Below are positions 1-7,648 of a stretch of 49,497 bases of DNA, piece by piece. The notes under the pieces were generated by a model, which was not told where the DNA came from, searched no databases, and worked only from the letters and a program-made list of their open reading frames with translations. The translations under genes were made by a program, and so were the position numbers. Numbering within the stretch: position 1 is the first letter of the stretch; the number at the start of each line of letters is the position of its first letter. Source of the stretch: an uncultured Fibrobacter sp. (GTDB lineage Bacteria; Fibrobacterota; Fibrobacteria; Fibrobacterales; Fibrobacteraceae); assembly GCA_947165045.1 (NCBI GenBank), contig CAMUYW010000018.1, forward strand, positions 1 to 49,497, in the 5' to 3' direction.

Positions 1-67
1 CTTCGTAGATTTTCTTGGAAGGGATTTCACCCTTGATGATTTTGCAGAAAAGACAATTTTCACTCAT
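1..67 (-). CDS. HIT family protein, N-terminal fragment
   Basis: Only the first 22 codons lie in the window; the rest runs off the left edge. The peptide starts MSENCLFCKIIKGEIPSKK, which matches the N-terminus of HIT (histidine triad) nucleotide hydrolases, including the CxxC pair that often binds zinc. The catalytic HxHxH triad would lie outside the window, so the call rests on the N-terminal signature alone. Members of the family hydrolyse nucleoside phosphoramidates and similar nucleotide conjugates in the cytoplasm. Confidence 0.75.
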   Translation of the reverse strand, partial: MSENCLFCKIIKGEIPSKKIYE

Positions 68-154
68 AGTATGTATAATAGTAGTAAAAGGAGGTTAGGA
101 ATTTTCGCGTTGTTTTAAAATTTCTTCCACTTTGCGGTTCACAAGGTCATCGAA

Positions 155-778
155 TCACTGGCGTTGCAACAAACGTCCGTTTGCTATGATTGCTTGCATA
201 AATTTTATGTATGAGGCAAAAATCAAGGTGATCAATATCATCAGGATGAGTCTTCCTGGGAAGAATAAGACCGTTATACATACTGGTAATGTGAGGAACG
301 TTGTGACCATGAGGAATGAGAAAACCCATTCCGGAAGAACAGCCGGTTTGATGCCGTATTTCTCGAGAGTTGCATTTTGCTTTTTGAGCAAATCTTTGAA
401 AATATACGCATCAATGAAAGGCCCTAATACGCCACCGAGCAAGACTGCGTTTAGTGGGGTGAGCTCCGTGGTGGTGTATTGGTTTTGTTCTTTTACAGCG
501 TAGTAAATCCATATACTGAATTTGTAGATGTATACGAGAAAGACCAATAAATTGAAAATTATAAAGAGGCCGGCAATGCAAAACGCAAAGGATTCCGTAG
601 TTGTAAAGGATCCTTTTGTGTAATTTTTGAGCAACTGGATTAAGACTTCTATGGAAATCCAAGCAAATACGGTGGAAATCAAGAATACAAAAGCCCATAT
701 AATGGCGCTTTTGCCGCGTCGGGCGTTCTCTGGTTCTTCTAGGATAAAATCGCTTTGCTGCGTATTATTGCAAATCAT
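155..778 (-). CDS. Integral membrane protein, unknown function, possibly cut short by an internal UGA
   Basis: 207 codons with four or more hydrophobic segments (about residues 25-50, 68-92, 105-125 and 150-190) and a hydrophilic N-terminus. I do not recognise the family. The start has a ribosome site (AGAGG, 5 bases before ATG). After the TGA stop the same frame continues for 19 codons to a TAA at 95-97, and that stretch (FDDLVNRKVEEILKQRENS) looks like a real charged helical C-terminus. The TGA could therefore be a Trp-to-stop change. It stands alone, divergent from the acyltransferase gene on its right. Confidence 0.65.
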   Translation of the reverse strand: MICNNTQQSDFILEEPENARRGKSAIIWAFVFLISTVFAWISIEVLIQLLKNYTKGSFTTTESFAFCIAGLFIIFNLLVFLVYIYKFSIWIYYAVKEQNQYTTTELTPLNAVLLGGVLGPFIDAYIFKDLLKKQNATLEKYGIKPAVLPEWVFSFLMVTTFLTLPVCITVLFFPGRLILMILITLIFASYIKFMQAIIANGRLLQRQ

Positions 779-869
779 AAAAACCTCTAGTGAGGTAATT
801 TAGAAATAAAGTCTATTCAAAGTGCAATTTATTTTGTTATTGTTTGTTCGATTTTCGTATCTTTAATCC

Positions 870-1751
870 GTGATGTCTTTTGTGGGTAAAATAGCGGCGA
901 CGGTTTTTGCGTGGGGTGCTTACGTGGTGCTTCGGCTTGTGGGCTGGAAACGTAAAACGGTTTTGGCGAATGCAAAACTCGTGGCCGGCGCTGTCCCGTT
1001 GGGGGCATTAAATTACGATACCCTCTTAAAGAACTTGACACGCCATGCGAGCGAACTCTTGTTCCGTTTCGGGACTTTCAAGAAGTTGCCGCATGATTTT
1101 ACCGCATACCCGTGCCGTGTGGATGGCTGGGACTTTGCACTTGACGAGGCGGCTATTCCGGTGCTTGAAAAAATGCGCAATGGCGGAATCTTTTTGACGG
1201 CGCATTACGGCAATTACGAAGCGATGGGACCGTGGCTTTGCCGCCTTGGAATCCCGCTTGTCGCAAGTTACATTCCTGTGAAACCCAAGTGGCTCAATAA
1301 CATTCTCGAACGGAATATTCGTGCGGTCGATGGCAAAAGCTATTCCGTGGATGCTCGGACACCGCGTGATTTTATGCGGCTCTTGGATGACGGAAAACTT
1401 TTTTGCTTGCTTGCCGATCAAGATTCACGCATCCCAAGCGCGCTCCCTGGAACGTTTCTCGGTCGGCCCGCAAATGTGAACCCGCTGCCGGATTTTTTAC
1501 TCAAGCATCGCCCGCAAACGCCTGTATTTATTTGCTGGATGGACGAGGTTTGCGGAGTCCGCGAGCTCCACGCAATTGAAGTGGACGGCGCACAGTTCAA
1601 AGATGCATCCCCGGCGCAGTTCTCATCGAGCGTCGTTAACACTCAATTCAACAAGTGGCTCGAACAGCGCATCCTCGAAAATCCGAATCTTTGGTACAGC
1701 TTCACGCACCGCCGCTTTTATAGTCGCTCGCCCGAAATCTATGGAGGGTAA
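870..1751 (+). CDS. HtrB/LpxL-type lysophospholipid (lipid A) acyltransferase
   Basis: 293 residues, close to the usual length of LpxL/HtrB enzymes, which add acyl chains to lipid A precursors at the inner membrane. Visible signatures are one N-terminal membrane segment, the catalytic HX4E motif in TAHYGNYEAMGPW near residue 111, a downstream ADQDSR block, and a C-terminal NPNLWYSFTHRRF that resembles the family's W..HRR ending. The start is GTG at 870 followed directly by ATG at 873; either could be used. The next gene begins one base after the stop, and its ribosome site lies inside the last codons of this gene, so the two are almost certainly co-translated. Confidence 0.85.
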   Translation: MMSFVGKIAATVFAWGAYVVLRLVGWKRKTVLANAKLVAGAVPLGALNYDTLLKNLTRHASELLFRFGTFKKLPHDFTAYPCRVDGWDFALDEAAIPVLEKMRNGGIFLTAHYGNYEAMGPWLCRLGIPLVASYIPVKPKWLNNILERNIRAVDGKSYSVDARTPRDFMRLLDDGKLFCLLADQDSRIPSALPGTFLGRPANVNPLPDFLLKHRPQTPVFICWMDEVCGVRELHAIEVDGAQFKDASPAQFSSSVVNTQFNKWLEQRILENPNLWYSFTHRRFYSRSPEIYGG

Positions 1752-1752
1752 T

Positions 1753-2427
1753 ATGACTTGGACTCCGCATAAAAAGAAATCGTTGCTCGTTAGAATCTCG
1801 GAATGGTTGAATGATTCCGAGGAATGGCCTGCTTGGGTGCAGTTCTTTTTGTTGCCGAAACCGCTTGGCCGCGAAAACTTTTTTGCGGTGCGCGTTGTTC
1901 TGCTGATTGCCATGGCGTTTTTCACGTTGCAGGCTTTCGCCGGCGGTTATCAATCTTGGATTGCTCAATTTTTGCATAACTTGAACTTGCCCGTTCACGA
2001 AACAGGTCACATCGTTTTTAGAATTTTTGGGAGCGACCTAATCACGTCTCTGGGCGGTTCGCTTTTCCAGACAATTATGCCGCTCGTGTTCTGTTTTGCG
2101 CTGTGGATTAAACCGCGCGACTTATTCGGAGCCTCGATTGCGCTTTGGTGGGCTTTCGAAAATTTGATTGATGTGGCCCCTTACATTGAAGATGCTCTCC
2201 CGATGAAGCTTATGCTCATCAGTGGCGGCACTGGAGCCGAAGCCCCTTACGGATTCCATGATTGGAATTTTATCTTGTCCGAAACAGGCTATTTGCTAAA
2301 ATGTGATACGATTGCCTCGACGGTTTACGCTATAGGTTACATTGGAATGTCGCTTTGCGTTTTGTGGGGCGCCTGGAACTTGCTCTACTATTTTATTTAT
2401 CAGCGGAAAACGGATACGCTTATATAA
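1753..2427 (+). CDS. Membrane protein with HEXXH motif (putative intramembrane zinc peptidase-like)
   Basis: 224 residues starting at ATG 1753, chosen because GGAGGG sits just upstream inside the acyltransferase end; a longer frame reaching back to 1576 would overlap that gene. Several hydrophobic segments are present (about 45-65, 100-120, 135-150, 195-218). The motif HETGH near residue 82 fits the HEXXH zinc site, followed by a glycine-rich GGSLFQ helix as in M50B-like membrane peptidases. Later ENLIDVAPY and HDWNF could supply a third ligand. The substrate is unknown. Tight coupling to a lipid A acyltransferase suggests an envelope role, which is inference. Confidence 0.6.
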   Translation: MTWTPHKKKSLLVRISEWLNDSEEWPAWVQFFLLPKPLGRENFFAVRVVLLIAMAFFTLQAFAGGYQSWIAQFLHNLNLPVHETGHIVFRIFGSDLITSLGGSLFQTIMPLVFCFALWIKPRDLFGASIALWWAFENLIDVAPYIEDALPMKLMLISGGTGAEAPYGFHDWNFILSETGYLLKCDTIASTVYAIGYIGMSLCVLWGAWNLLYYFIYQRKTDTLI

Positions 2428-2611
2428 ATTCCATTTCGACAAGGAACCTGTAAAAGCAGAGAATCGAAACGCCAAGGATAAATAGCGTTACAATCACGAA
2501 TTGCACCGGATGTTCGTGAAAATCGTAGTCCGCCTTGCCGTAAGAAAAGTTGCCACGCACAATGGCGCTGATAAAAAAGGCAAAGAACAGGATTGCAAGT
2601 AGTAGTGACAT
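2420..2611 (-). CDS. Small two-helix membrane protein, unknown
   Basis: 63 residues: an N-terminal hydrophobic segment (MSLLLAILFFAFFISAIVRG), a polar middle with HEH, and a second hydrophobic segment near residues 38-58. The composition is typical of a genuine small inner-membrane protein, but no ribosome site is obvious before the ATG. It converges with the HEXXH gene, overlapping it by eight bases. I do not recognise a family. Confidence 0.5.
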   Translation of the reverse strand: MSLLLAILFFAFFISAIVRGNFSYGKADYDFHEHPVQFVIVTLFILGVSILCFYRFLVEMEFI

Positions 2612-2736
2612 TAATCAAAAAATAGAAAATTGGCTGTAATTTGATAATTTTTTGAACATTCAAAATACGAAAATAAAAAAAATAAAGGTATATTGATTTA
2701 TATCTATCAGGGGAAATTTTTGCCAAGGAATCCTTT

Positions 2737-4233
2737 ATGAATTCGTCGAAACATGCAAAGATTAGGAGCATTGTGATTCTCGTTTTGGCGGCCGTGCTGC
2801 TCGAAGCGACTACCGCTTTCCAGTATATATCTACACGACGGGCCATTACGAATCAAATCAAGGAAATGGCTCAGCAGGATTTGACTTCTGCCAACCGTAC
2901 TTTTGAAATCAAGGAGATTGCGGAGGCTGTCATCGCTGGTGCAGTGCCTGAGGTTGAACGTTTGGTGGCTCTTGGACAGAACGATTCTTTGCATCGTGTT
3001 TTGCAGCATTTGGTTGCCACGACTTCAGAAATTGTAGGGATTGTTATTGCGTATTATGTGGGGGACGATGGCGTCCGCAAAGGATACTATGCTTTTAGGG
3101 ACGATGTCACAAATGAAATAAAAGACACGCTTTTGGATTTTGATTATACGGAACGTACTTGGTATAGTGAAGGACTTCTGCAAAATGGTTTTTGGAGCGA
3201 ACCGTATATTAGCCATTATTATGTGACGCTGATGTCAACCTACTCGCGCCCCGTGTGTGATAGTCAGGGGCGAGCCGTTGCTGTCCTTGGTGCGGATCTC
3301 CCGATGCGTGAACTTTCTGCAATGGCGGTGCAGTTGTACAATAACCAGCAGCGTTCTTTGTTGTCGGTGATACTTCTCCAGTTGGTCGGCATTTTAGTAC
3401 TCGGTTTTATTATATACCGAAGTATCGTCAGTGTCCGTAAACTGAACAAGGTGAGTGCCGAGAAAGACCTCATGAACCGGGAACTTGGCATTGCCAATAG
3501 AATCCAGACGGCGATGCTACCGCCGCCGTTGCCTGCAAATGAATTTGTAGAAATTGTCGGTAGTCAGGCTCCGGCAAAGCAAGTGGGTGGCGATTTTTAT
3601 GACTATTTTATCCGTGACGGAAAACTTTTCTTTAACATTGGCGACGTGTGCGGCAAGGGTATTCCGGCAGCGCTCATCATGTCGATGACTCAGGCTGTAT
3701 TCCGTACAATTGCGTCAAAAATAGATAACCCTGATCAAATTGTTCATGGCATGAATGAAATGGCTAGTCGCGGAAATACGACCGGCATGTTTGCTACGCT
3801 TTTTGTGGGCGTGCTTGACTTAGCGACAGGGCATTTGCGCTATAGCAATGCTGGTCATGAAAAACCGATTATCGTTACCGGCCGAAAAATGCGTTATCTC
3901 GATGTTGTTGCAAACATTCCCATAGGGATTGACGAAGATAAGGTGTTTAATCCGCAGGAATCGGATATCGAAACCGGCGATATGATTTTGCTTTATACGG
4001 ATGGCCTTACTGAAGCCATGAATGCTGGCGAGGAACTGTTTGGCTTGAAACGAGTTGAACAGACTATTTGTGGAGAATTAGGTAGCGATGAAAGTCGCGC
4101 ATTTACCTCGTTCGAAACTTCTCAGCAATTGCTTGATACAATGTCGCACTCTGTTGCTGATTTTGTGAATGGTGCCGAACAAAGCGATGACCTTACAATG
4201 CTCGTGATAAAGTTCAAGAAAAAACAATCGTAA
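2737..4233 (+). CDS. Membrane-bound SpoIIE/RsbU-type serine phosphatase with extracytoplasmic sensor
   Basis: 498 residues. Residues about 10-30 form a membrane anchor, 45-205 an extracytoplasmic region like a dCache sensor, 210-232 a second membrane helix, then a short coiled linker and a PP2C-type SpoIIE phosphatase domain (about 260-495). Catalytic metal motifs are visible: GGDFYDYF, GDVCGKGIPAAL, LLYTDGLTEA and the terminal DDLTML. Family members dephosphorylate anti-anti-sigma or similar STAS proteins and thereby tune gene expression after an external cue. No partner STAS or kinase gene is adjacent. AAGGAA precedes the ATG and a strong terminator follows the stop. Confidence 0.88.
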   Translation: MNSSKHAKIRSIVILVLAAVLLEATTAFQYISTRRAITNQIKEMAQQDLTSANRTFEIKEIAEAVIAGAVPEVERLVALGQNDSLHRVLQHLVATTSEIVGIVIAYYVGDDGVRKGYYAFRDDVTNEIKDTLLDFDYTERTWYSEGLLQNGFWSEPYISHYYVTLMSTYSRPVCDSQGRAVAVLGADLPMRELSAMAVQLYNNQQRSLLSVILLQLVGILVLGFIIYRSIVSVRKLNKVSAEKDLMNRELGIANRIQTAMLPPPLPANEFVEIVGSQAPAKQVGGDFYDYFIRDGKLFFNIGDVCGKGIPAALIMSMTQAVFRTIASKIDNPDQIVHGMNEMASRGNTTGMFATLFVGVLDLATGHLRYSNAGHEKPIIVTGRKMRYLDVVANIPIGIDEDKVFNPQESDIETGDMILLYTDGLTEAMNAGEELFGLKRVEQTICGELGSDESRAFTSFETSQQLLDTMSHSVADFVNGAEQSDDLTMLVIKFKKKQS

Positions 4234-4240
4234 AAAATAA

Positions 4241-4263
4241 AAAAACCGCGCTAGGCGGTTTTT
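4241..4263. terminator. Bidirectional intrinsic terminator
   Basis: AAAAACCGC / GCGGTTTTT inverted repeat with a 5-base loop, A-rich on the left and T-rich on the right, between the convergent phosphatase and DUF975 genes. It can stop transcription from both sides. Confidence 0.85.
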
Positions 4264-4265
4264 GT

Positions 4266-4952
4266 TTAAGCATTGTTTGTTTCGACTTCTGTAGCTTCAA
4301 CCTCGGTTGCTTCGGTGATGCTTGGCTCGCTCTTTTCTTTCAGTTGCAAGTAGAATTCGCTGTAAGCTGTCATGAAGTAAGGCGTTACCCAAATGAAACC
4401 GATACCCAAAGTGATTATTCCTAACAGAACCCACGGAATGAAACGTAATTCGAGAACGAACAATTCCATGCGGTGTCCGTACATCATTTCCTTACTTTTT
4501 CTGATTGCTTCCAGAGGAGAGTATTCTGGATGGTCCACAAGAATGAACAAAACCATCGAGTAAGAAAATGCTCTCATGATACCGGGGACAATCAAAAGTA
4601 AAGCCCACAGGAAAACAAAGATGCCCGTCAGAAGTTGCGTAACGAAAACGTTTATGGCATAAATGAAACCATTAGAAAAACCGGTGAAAATGCGCTTGTA
4701 AGATAAACCACAGCCGCGGGCGAGGTCATAGAAGTAAGCTACGATACCGATGCCCAAAATCCAGGAGAGCATGTAGTCAATCCAAGTCCACGAGGTTGCT
4801 GCGACCGACCCCTCTTCGAAGAAAAACGCAGGTGAGCTTATGAGTACAGCAACGATAACGTAGAGTATAAGTCCGAGACATGCCGGTGCCCATTTCCCGC
4901 CGAGCTTTTTCCAAGCGGTTTCCTTGATTTGTTTTGTATCGAGTTCGTTCAT
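4266..4952 (-). CDS. DUF975 family membrane protein
   Basis: 228 residues from the ATG at 4952, which has GGAG six bases upstream; an ATG four codons earlier lacks a site and overlaps that GGAG. The N-terminus (KQIKETAWKKLGGKW) and six hydrophobic segments fit the DUF975 family, whose function is unknown. The C-terminal tail is acidic with repeated TEVEAT-type units. The EI24-like gene lies 37 bases upstream on the same strand, so the two probably form one transcript. Confidence 0.75.
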   Translation of the reverse strand: MNELDTKQIKETAWKKLGGKWAPACLGLILYVIVAVLISSPAFFFEEGSVAATSWTWIDYMLSWILGIGIVAYFYDLARGCGLSYKRIFTGFSNGFIYAINVFVTQLLTGIFVFLWALLLIVPGIMRAFSYSMVLFILVDHPEYSPLEAIRKSKEMMYGHRMELFVLELRFIPWVLLGIITLGIGFIWVTPYFMTAYSEFYLQLKEKSEPSITEATEVEATEVETNNA

Positions 4953-4989
4953 ATTTTTCTCCATCGAAATTGTTTTGGTAAAAAATAAG

Positions 4990-5760
4990 TTAGCAATTTT
5001 CTTTTAGCGATATTTGCGAAATCGTTGCTGCAACCGTCGAAACGCCACCGATAAATGCTGCAATAAATGCTCCGCAGAACAAATAAAGTGGTAACGAGTA
5101 AACGGCTCCGGTCGCAAAAGCTATGAATTTTAGTTTGTGAGTCTCTTTACGGCTATCTTTGGGTGACAATCGCCAACGTTCATAAGTGTAGTCCATAAAA
5201 CCGTAACCGAAATAGTAAGCGTTGATGATGAAAATCAAGATAATCGAGGCTACACTCCCGACAACGGGGATAAAATTCAGCAGAAGGCAAAGTACGGTGA
5301 GCGAAAGTTGCTTAGCTGTGTTCCTCAGGGCGATGATGATGGCTCGCCAAACATCCTTTAGCGTTTGTTTGAAATCAAACGGGAATTCTTTTCCGGTGAG
5401 AATCGTTTCCGTCTTTTCGGAGAGGAACGTGTAAATGGGCGACATCAGAATATTGACAATCGTTCCGCCAATGAAAATGAACAGCGCAAAGAAAATAATC
5501 GGCAGAATAATCTTGATGCCGATCATCGCCGCGTGAATCCAACCGTTCATGTTCTCGACACTGCGTTCGATAATGCCGTTAATCCAATCGCCAATGCCCA
5601 CGCCCGAAAATACAAGCACCACAACGACAATGATATTCAGTAGAACTGGAATCAGCAAATATCGAGCGAGTTTGTTCGCCCACATAAGGCGGAGCGCCTT
5701 GAGGTAAGAAGAAATCCCGAGTTTGAGTTGATGCGATTTTGAAAGAGCTACGTTTTGCAT
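4990..5760 (-). CDS. EI24/CysZ-like membrane protein
   Basis: 256 residues with four strong hydrophobic segments (about 35-55, 80-105, 155-185, 215-245). The N-terminal SSYLKALRLMWANKLARYLLIPVLLN and the central NFIPVVGSVASIILI are characteristic of the EI24 (PF07264) family, which includes the sulfate permease CysZ. There is no local sulfur-uptake context, so the cargo cannot be assigned. It is likely the first gene of a two-gene unit with the DUF975 gene. Confidence 0.7.
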   Translation of the reverse strand: MQNVALSKSHQLKLGISSYLKALRLMWANKLARYLLIPVLLNIIVVVVLVFSGVGIGDWINGIIERSVENMNGWIHAAMIGIKIILPIIFFALFIFIGGTIVNILMSPIYTFLSEKTETILTGKEFPFDFKQTLKDVWRAIIIALRNTAKQLSLTVLCLLLNFIPVVGSVASIILIFIINAYYFGYGFMDYTYERWRLSPKDSRKETHKLKFIAFATGAVYSLPLYLFCGAFIAAFIGGVSTVAATISQISLKENC

Positions 5761-5845
5761 AATAAGGTTTGTTTGTGTTTTTTCTGAAAATAGATAATTT
5801 TAATCTTTCTAAGTCTGAATGGTTCTGTAATTTAAAAAAATTATC

Positions 5846-5851
5846 TATATT
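5846..5851 (+). promoter_or_regulatory. Possible -10 element (TATATT) before GNAT gene
   Basis: The gap 5761-5992 holds AT-rich sequence and one TATATT hexamer in a tAtCTATATTTGAG context, similar to hexamers before several other genes in this window. No good -35 element is visible. A continuous frame across 5769-5990 has no coding character. Confidence 0.3.
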
Positions 5852-5992
5852 TGAGATACAACCTTTTAACTCGGAGTTGGATGCTCAATATCCAAAATTG
5901 GTTCATTGTTTAACGCAGGTTGCATCGAGTGATGCTGCCTGCCCTTCTGTGAAACTCCCGCAAAATGCGGAAAAAAAACAAAAGGTATAAAC

Positions 5993-6640
5993 ATGAACAA
6001 ACATTCTGAAATCATTATCAGGCAGGAAACCTCTGCCGACTTTTTTGCTGTTGAAAATTTAACCCGTGAAGCTTTCTGGAACGTCTATCGTCCCGGTTGC
6101 GAAGAGCATTACGTGCTTCATTGCTTCCGCGACCGCCCGGATTACATTCCCGAGCTTTCTCTAGTCATGGAACGCGTCTTGGATGACGGCTCTCGCGAAT
6201 TTATCGCACATGTGATGTTCGCTTGGTCCGAAATCATGGTCGATGGTGAACCGCCGCATGCTTTGCGCATGATGACGTTTGGCCCTATCAGCGTGCGACC
6301 GGACTTGCAACGCATGGGCTATGGCAAGCGTTTGTTGGATTATGCGATGGAACGCGCCCGCAAAATGAACGGCGGTTGCATTGCCATGTGCGGCAACATC
6401 CAGTTTTACGGAAAGTGCGGCTTCGTAGTTGCAACGACCAAGGGAATCCGCTATGCTGACGACCCGGATGGCGATGCTCCTTACTTTTTGATCAAGGAAC
6501 TTACGCCAGGTTTCCTCGACGGGATTACCGGAAGTTATCGCGACCCTGCGGGCTACTTTATCGATAAGGCGGCCTGCGAGGAATTCGATAAGCAGTTCCC
6601 GCCCAAGGTGAAGCTGAAGCTCCCGGGACAGCTCGTGTAA
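5993..6640 (+). CDS. GNAT family N-acetyltransferase
   Basis: 215 residues. The core shows the GNAT acetyl-CoA binding motif A, SVRPDLQRMGYGKRLLDYAMERA (Q-R-x-x-G-x-G-K), near residues 101-122, and the following FYGKCGF typical of YhbS-like members. The C-terminal ~60 residues carry a family-specific extension. The substrate cannot be told from sequence. It stands alone with an AT-rich upstream gap and its own terminator. Confidence 0.85.
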   Translation: MNKHSEIIIRQETSADFFAVENLTREAFWNVYRPGCEEHYVLHCFRDRPDYIPELSLVMERVLDDGSREFIAHVMFAWSEIMVDGEPPHALRMMTFGPISVRPDLQRMGYGKRLLDYAMERARKMNGGCIAMCGNIQFYGKCGFVVATTKGIRYADDPDGDAPYFLIKELTPGFLDGITGSYRDPAGYFIDKAACEEFDKQFPPKVKLKLPGQLV

Positions 6641-6651
6641 GTTGCGAAAAT

Positions 6652-6697
6652 ATGCTACCAAATGCGGTGAAAATCGTTGTTTGGTAGCATTTTTTTT
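6652..6697 (+). terminator. Intrinsic terminator of GNAT gene
   Basis: An 11-bp stem (ATGCTACCAAA / TTTGGTAGCAT), 17-base loop, then seven T residues, starting 12 bases after the stop codon. Confidence 0.9.
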
Positions 6698-6708
6698 GAA
6701 AATGTACG

Positions 6709-6729
6709 GAATGTCATTATATGACATTC
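6709..6729. promoter_or_regulatory. Perfect 9-bp inverted repeat (operator-like)
   Basis: GAATGTCAT and ATGACATTC separated by three bases. It sits between the GNAT terminator and a 19-codon ORF whose start is 61 bases downstream. With no T-run it does not look like a terminator, so a protein-binding operator is more likely. Confidence 0.5.
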
Positions 6730-6790
6730 AAAAGTTTTAAATTTAGATTAGTGCTTAAAAAGTGCTCGAATCGAGCCTGAAGGGGTCTTT

Positions 6791-6850
6791 ATGTGTTCGT
6801 TGCTTTGTGCTATTATAATTACGATGGTGCTTGTTTTTTACTATGGGTAG
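6791..6850 (+). CDS. Tiny hydrophobic peptide (19 aa)
   Basis: The peptide MCSLLCAIIITMVLVFYYG is one uninterrupted membrane helix. An excellent ribosome site (AAGGGG, five bases before ATG) and the upstream palindrome support translation. It ends eight bases before the convergent HAD gene. Peptides of this size and character include small membrane regulators and type I toxin-like peptides; nothing here shows which. No antisense RNA gene is recognisable. Confidence 0.5.
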   Translation: MCSLLCAIIITMVLVFYYG

Positions 6851-6857
6851 GGACGCT

Positions 6858-7514
6858 TTAAATTCCCAGTTCCTTGATCCAGTCCATTTCTGGCGTGACT
6901 GTTAGCGTTTGGAGTCCGCAGGAGGTGGCCGCGGCGGTGTTTACGGCGCTATCGTCAAGGAAAATGGTTTCGGCGGGGGAGGCTCCGAGCTCGCGGATGG
7001 CGGTCTTGAAAATTTCGGAATCGGGCTTTTGCAAATGAAGTTCCTGACTCAAGAATATGCGGTCGAAAAAGTCTTCGAGCTTGTTGCCGTTTGCACAGAA
7101 CCAGTTCTTGCAACAGCATACCCAATGCAATGCGTTTGTGTTACTCAAGAGTGAAACCGATGCAACACCTTCTGCTTTTCGCAGGCGACGGAGCGCTTCT
7201 AGCTTGCGTTCGGCGACTCCGAGGCAAATCGAATTCCAAGCGAGTTCAATATCGTGAGCGGTTGCGTTTGGTGCTTGCTGCGAATCATTCTTTGTGAGCG
7301 AAACTCTTCTCGGCACACATTTTTCCGCAACTTGCTTGCAAAAATCCTGCGTGCTAACATTGCCGAGTTGATAATCTTCCATCAGCTTGTAGACGCTTCC
7401 GCCTTCGTCAAGTTCTGCGGCGGGTAGTCCCAAAGCGACAAATCGTTCGTAAGCATTTTTCATGCGAATGTCCAACAGGACTCCGCCTAAATCGAAAATG
7501 TAATTCTTGAGCAT
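6858..7514 (-). CDS. HAD superfamily hydrolase, class IA (YihX-like)
   Basis: 218 residues if it starts at the ATG giving MLKNYIFDLGGVLLD, the usual N-terminus for this group; ATGs at 7526 and 7529 are also possible, but one at 7556 lies inside the terminator of the next gene. Motifs: nucleophile Asp in FDLGGVLLD, Thr/Ser motif SLLSNTN, Lys in LQKPDSEIF, and acidic FLDDSAVN. Such enzymes dephosphorylate small phosphometabolites. A cysteine-rich insertion (WVCCCKNWFC) near residue 130 is unusual. Confidence 0.85.
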   Translation of the reverse strand: MLKNYIFDLGGVLLDIRMKNAYERFVALGLPAAELDEGGSVYKLMEDYQLGNVSTQDFCKQVAEKCVPRRVSLTKNDSQQAPNATAHDIELAWNSICLGVAERKLEALRRLRKAEGVASVSLLSNTNALHWVCCCKNWFCANGNKLEDFFDRIFLSQELHLQKPDSEIFKTAIRELGASPAETIFLDDSAVNTAAATSCGLQTLTVTPEMDWIKELGI

Positions 7515-7544
7515 GGATTTTTGCATCATGATTGCAAAAATAGA

Positions 7545-7570
7545 AAAAGGCGGCATGCATTCCGCCTTTT
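7545..7570 (-). terminator. Intrinsic terminator after GH11 gene
   Basis: AAAAGGCGG / CCGCCTTTT, 8-base loop, read leftward into a T-run. It lies between the GH11 stop and the HAD start, so the two genes are separate transcripts. Confidence 0.8.
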
Positions 7571-7648
7571 GGTAATTAGGTGTGGTTTATGATTGATATT
7601 GAAACTTGATTCGGTGGCGCGAAATTCGTGCAACTTGTGATACGCGCG

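Noticed and set aside
5769..5990. 73-codon frame before the GNAT gene
   Set aside because: AT-rich, no ribosome site, no protein-like pattern; it runs directly into the next start.
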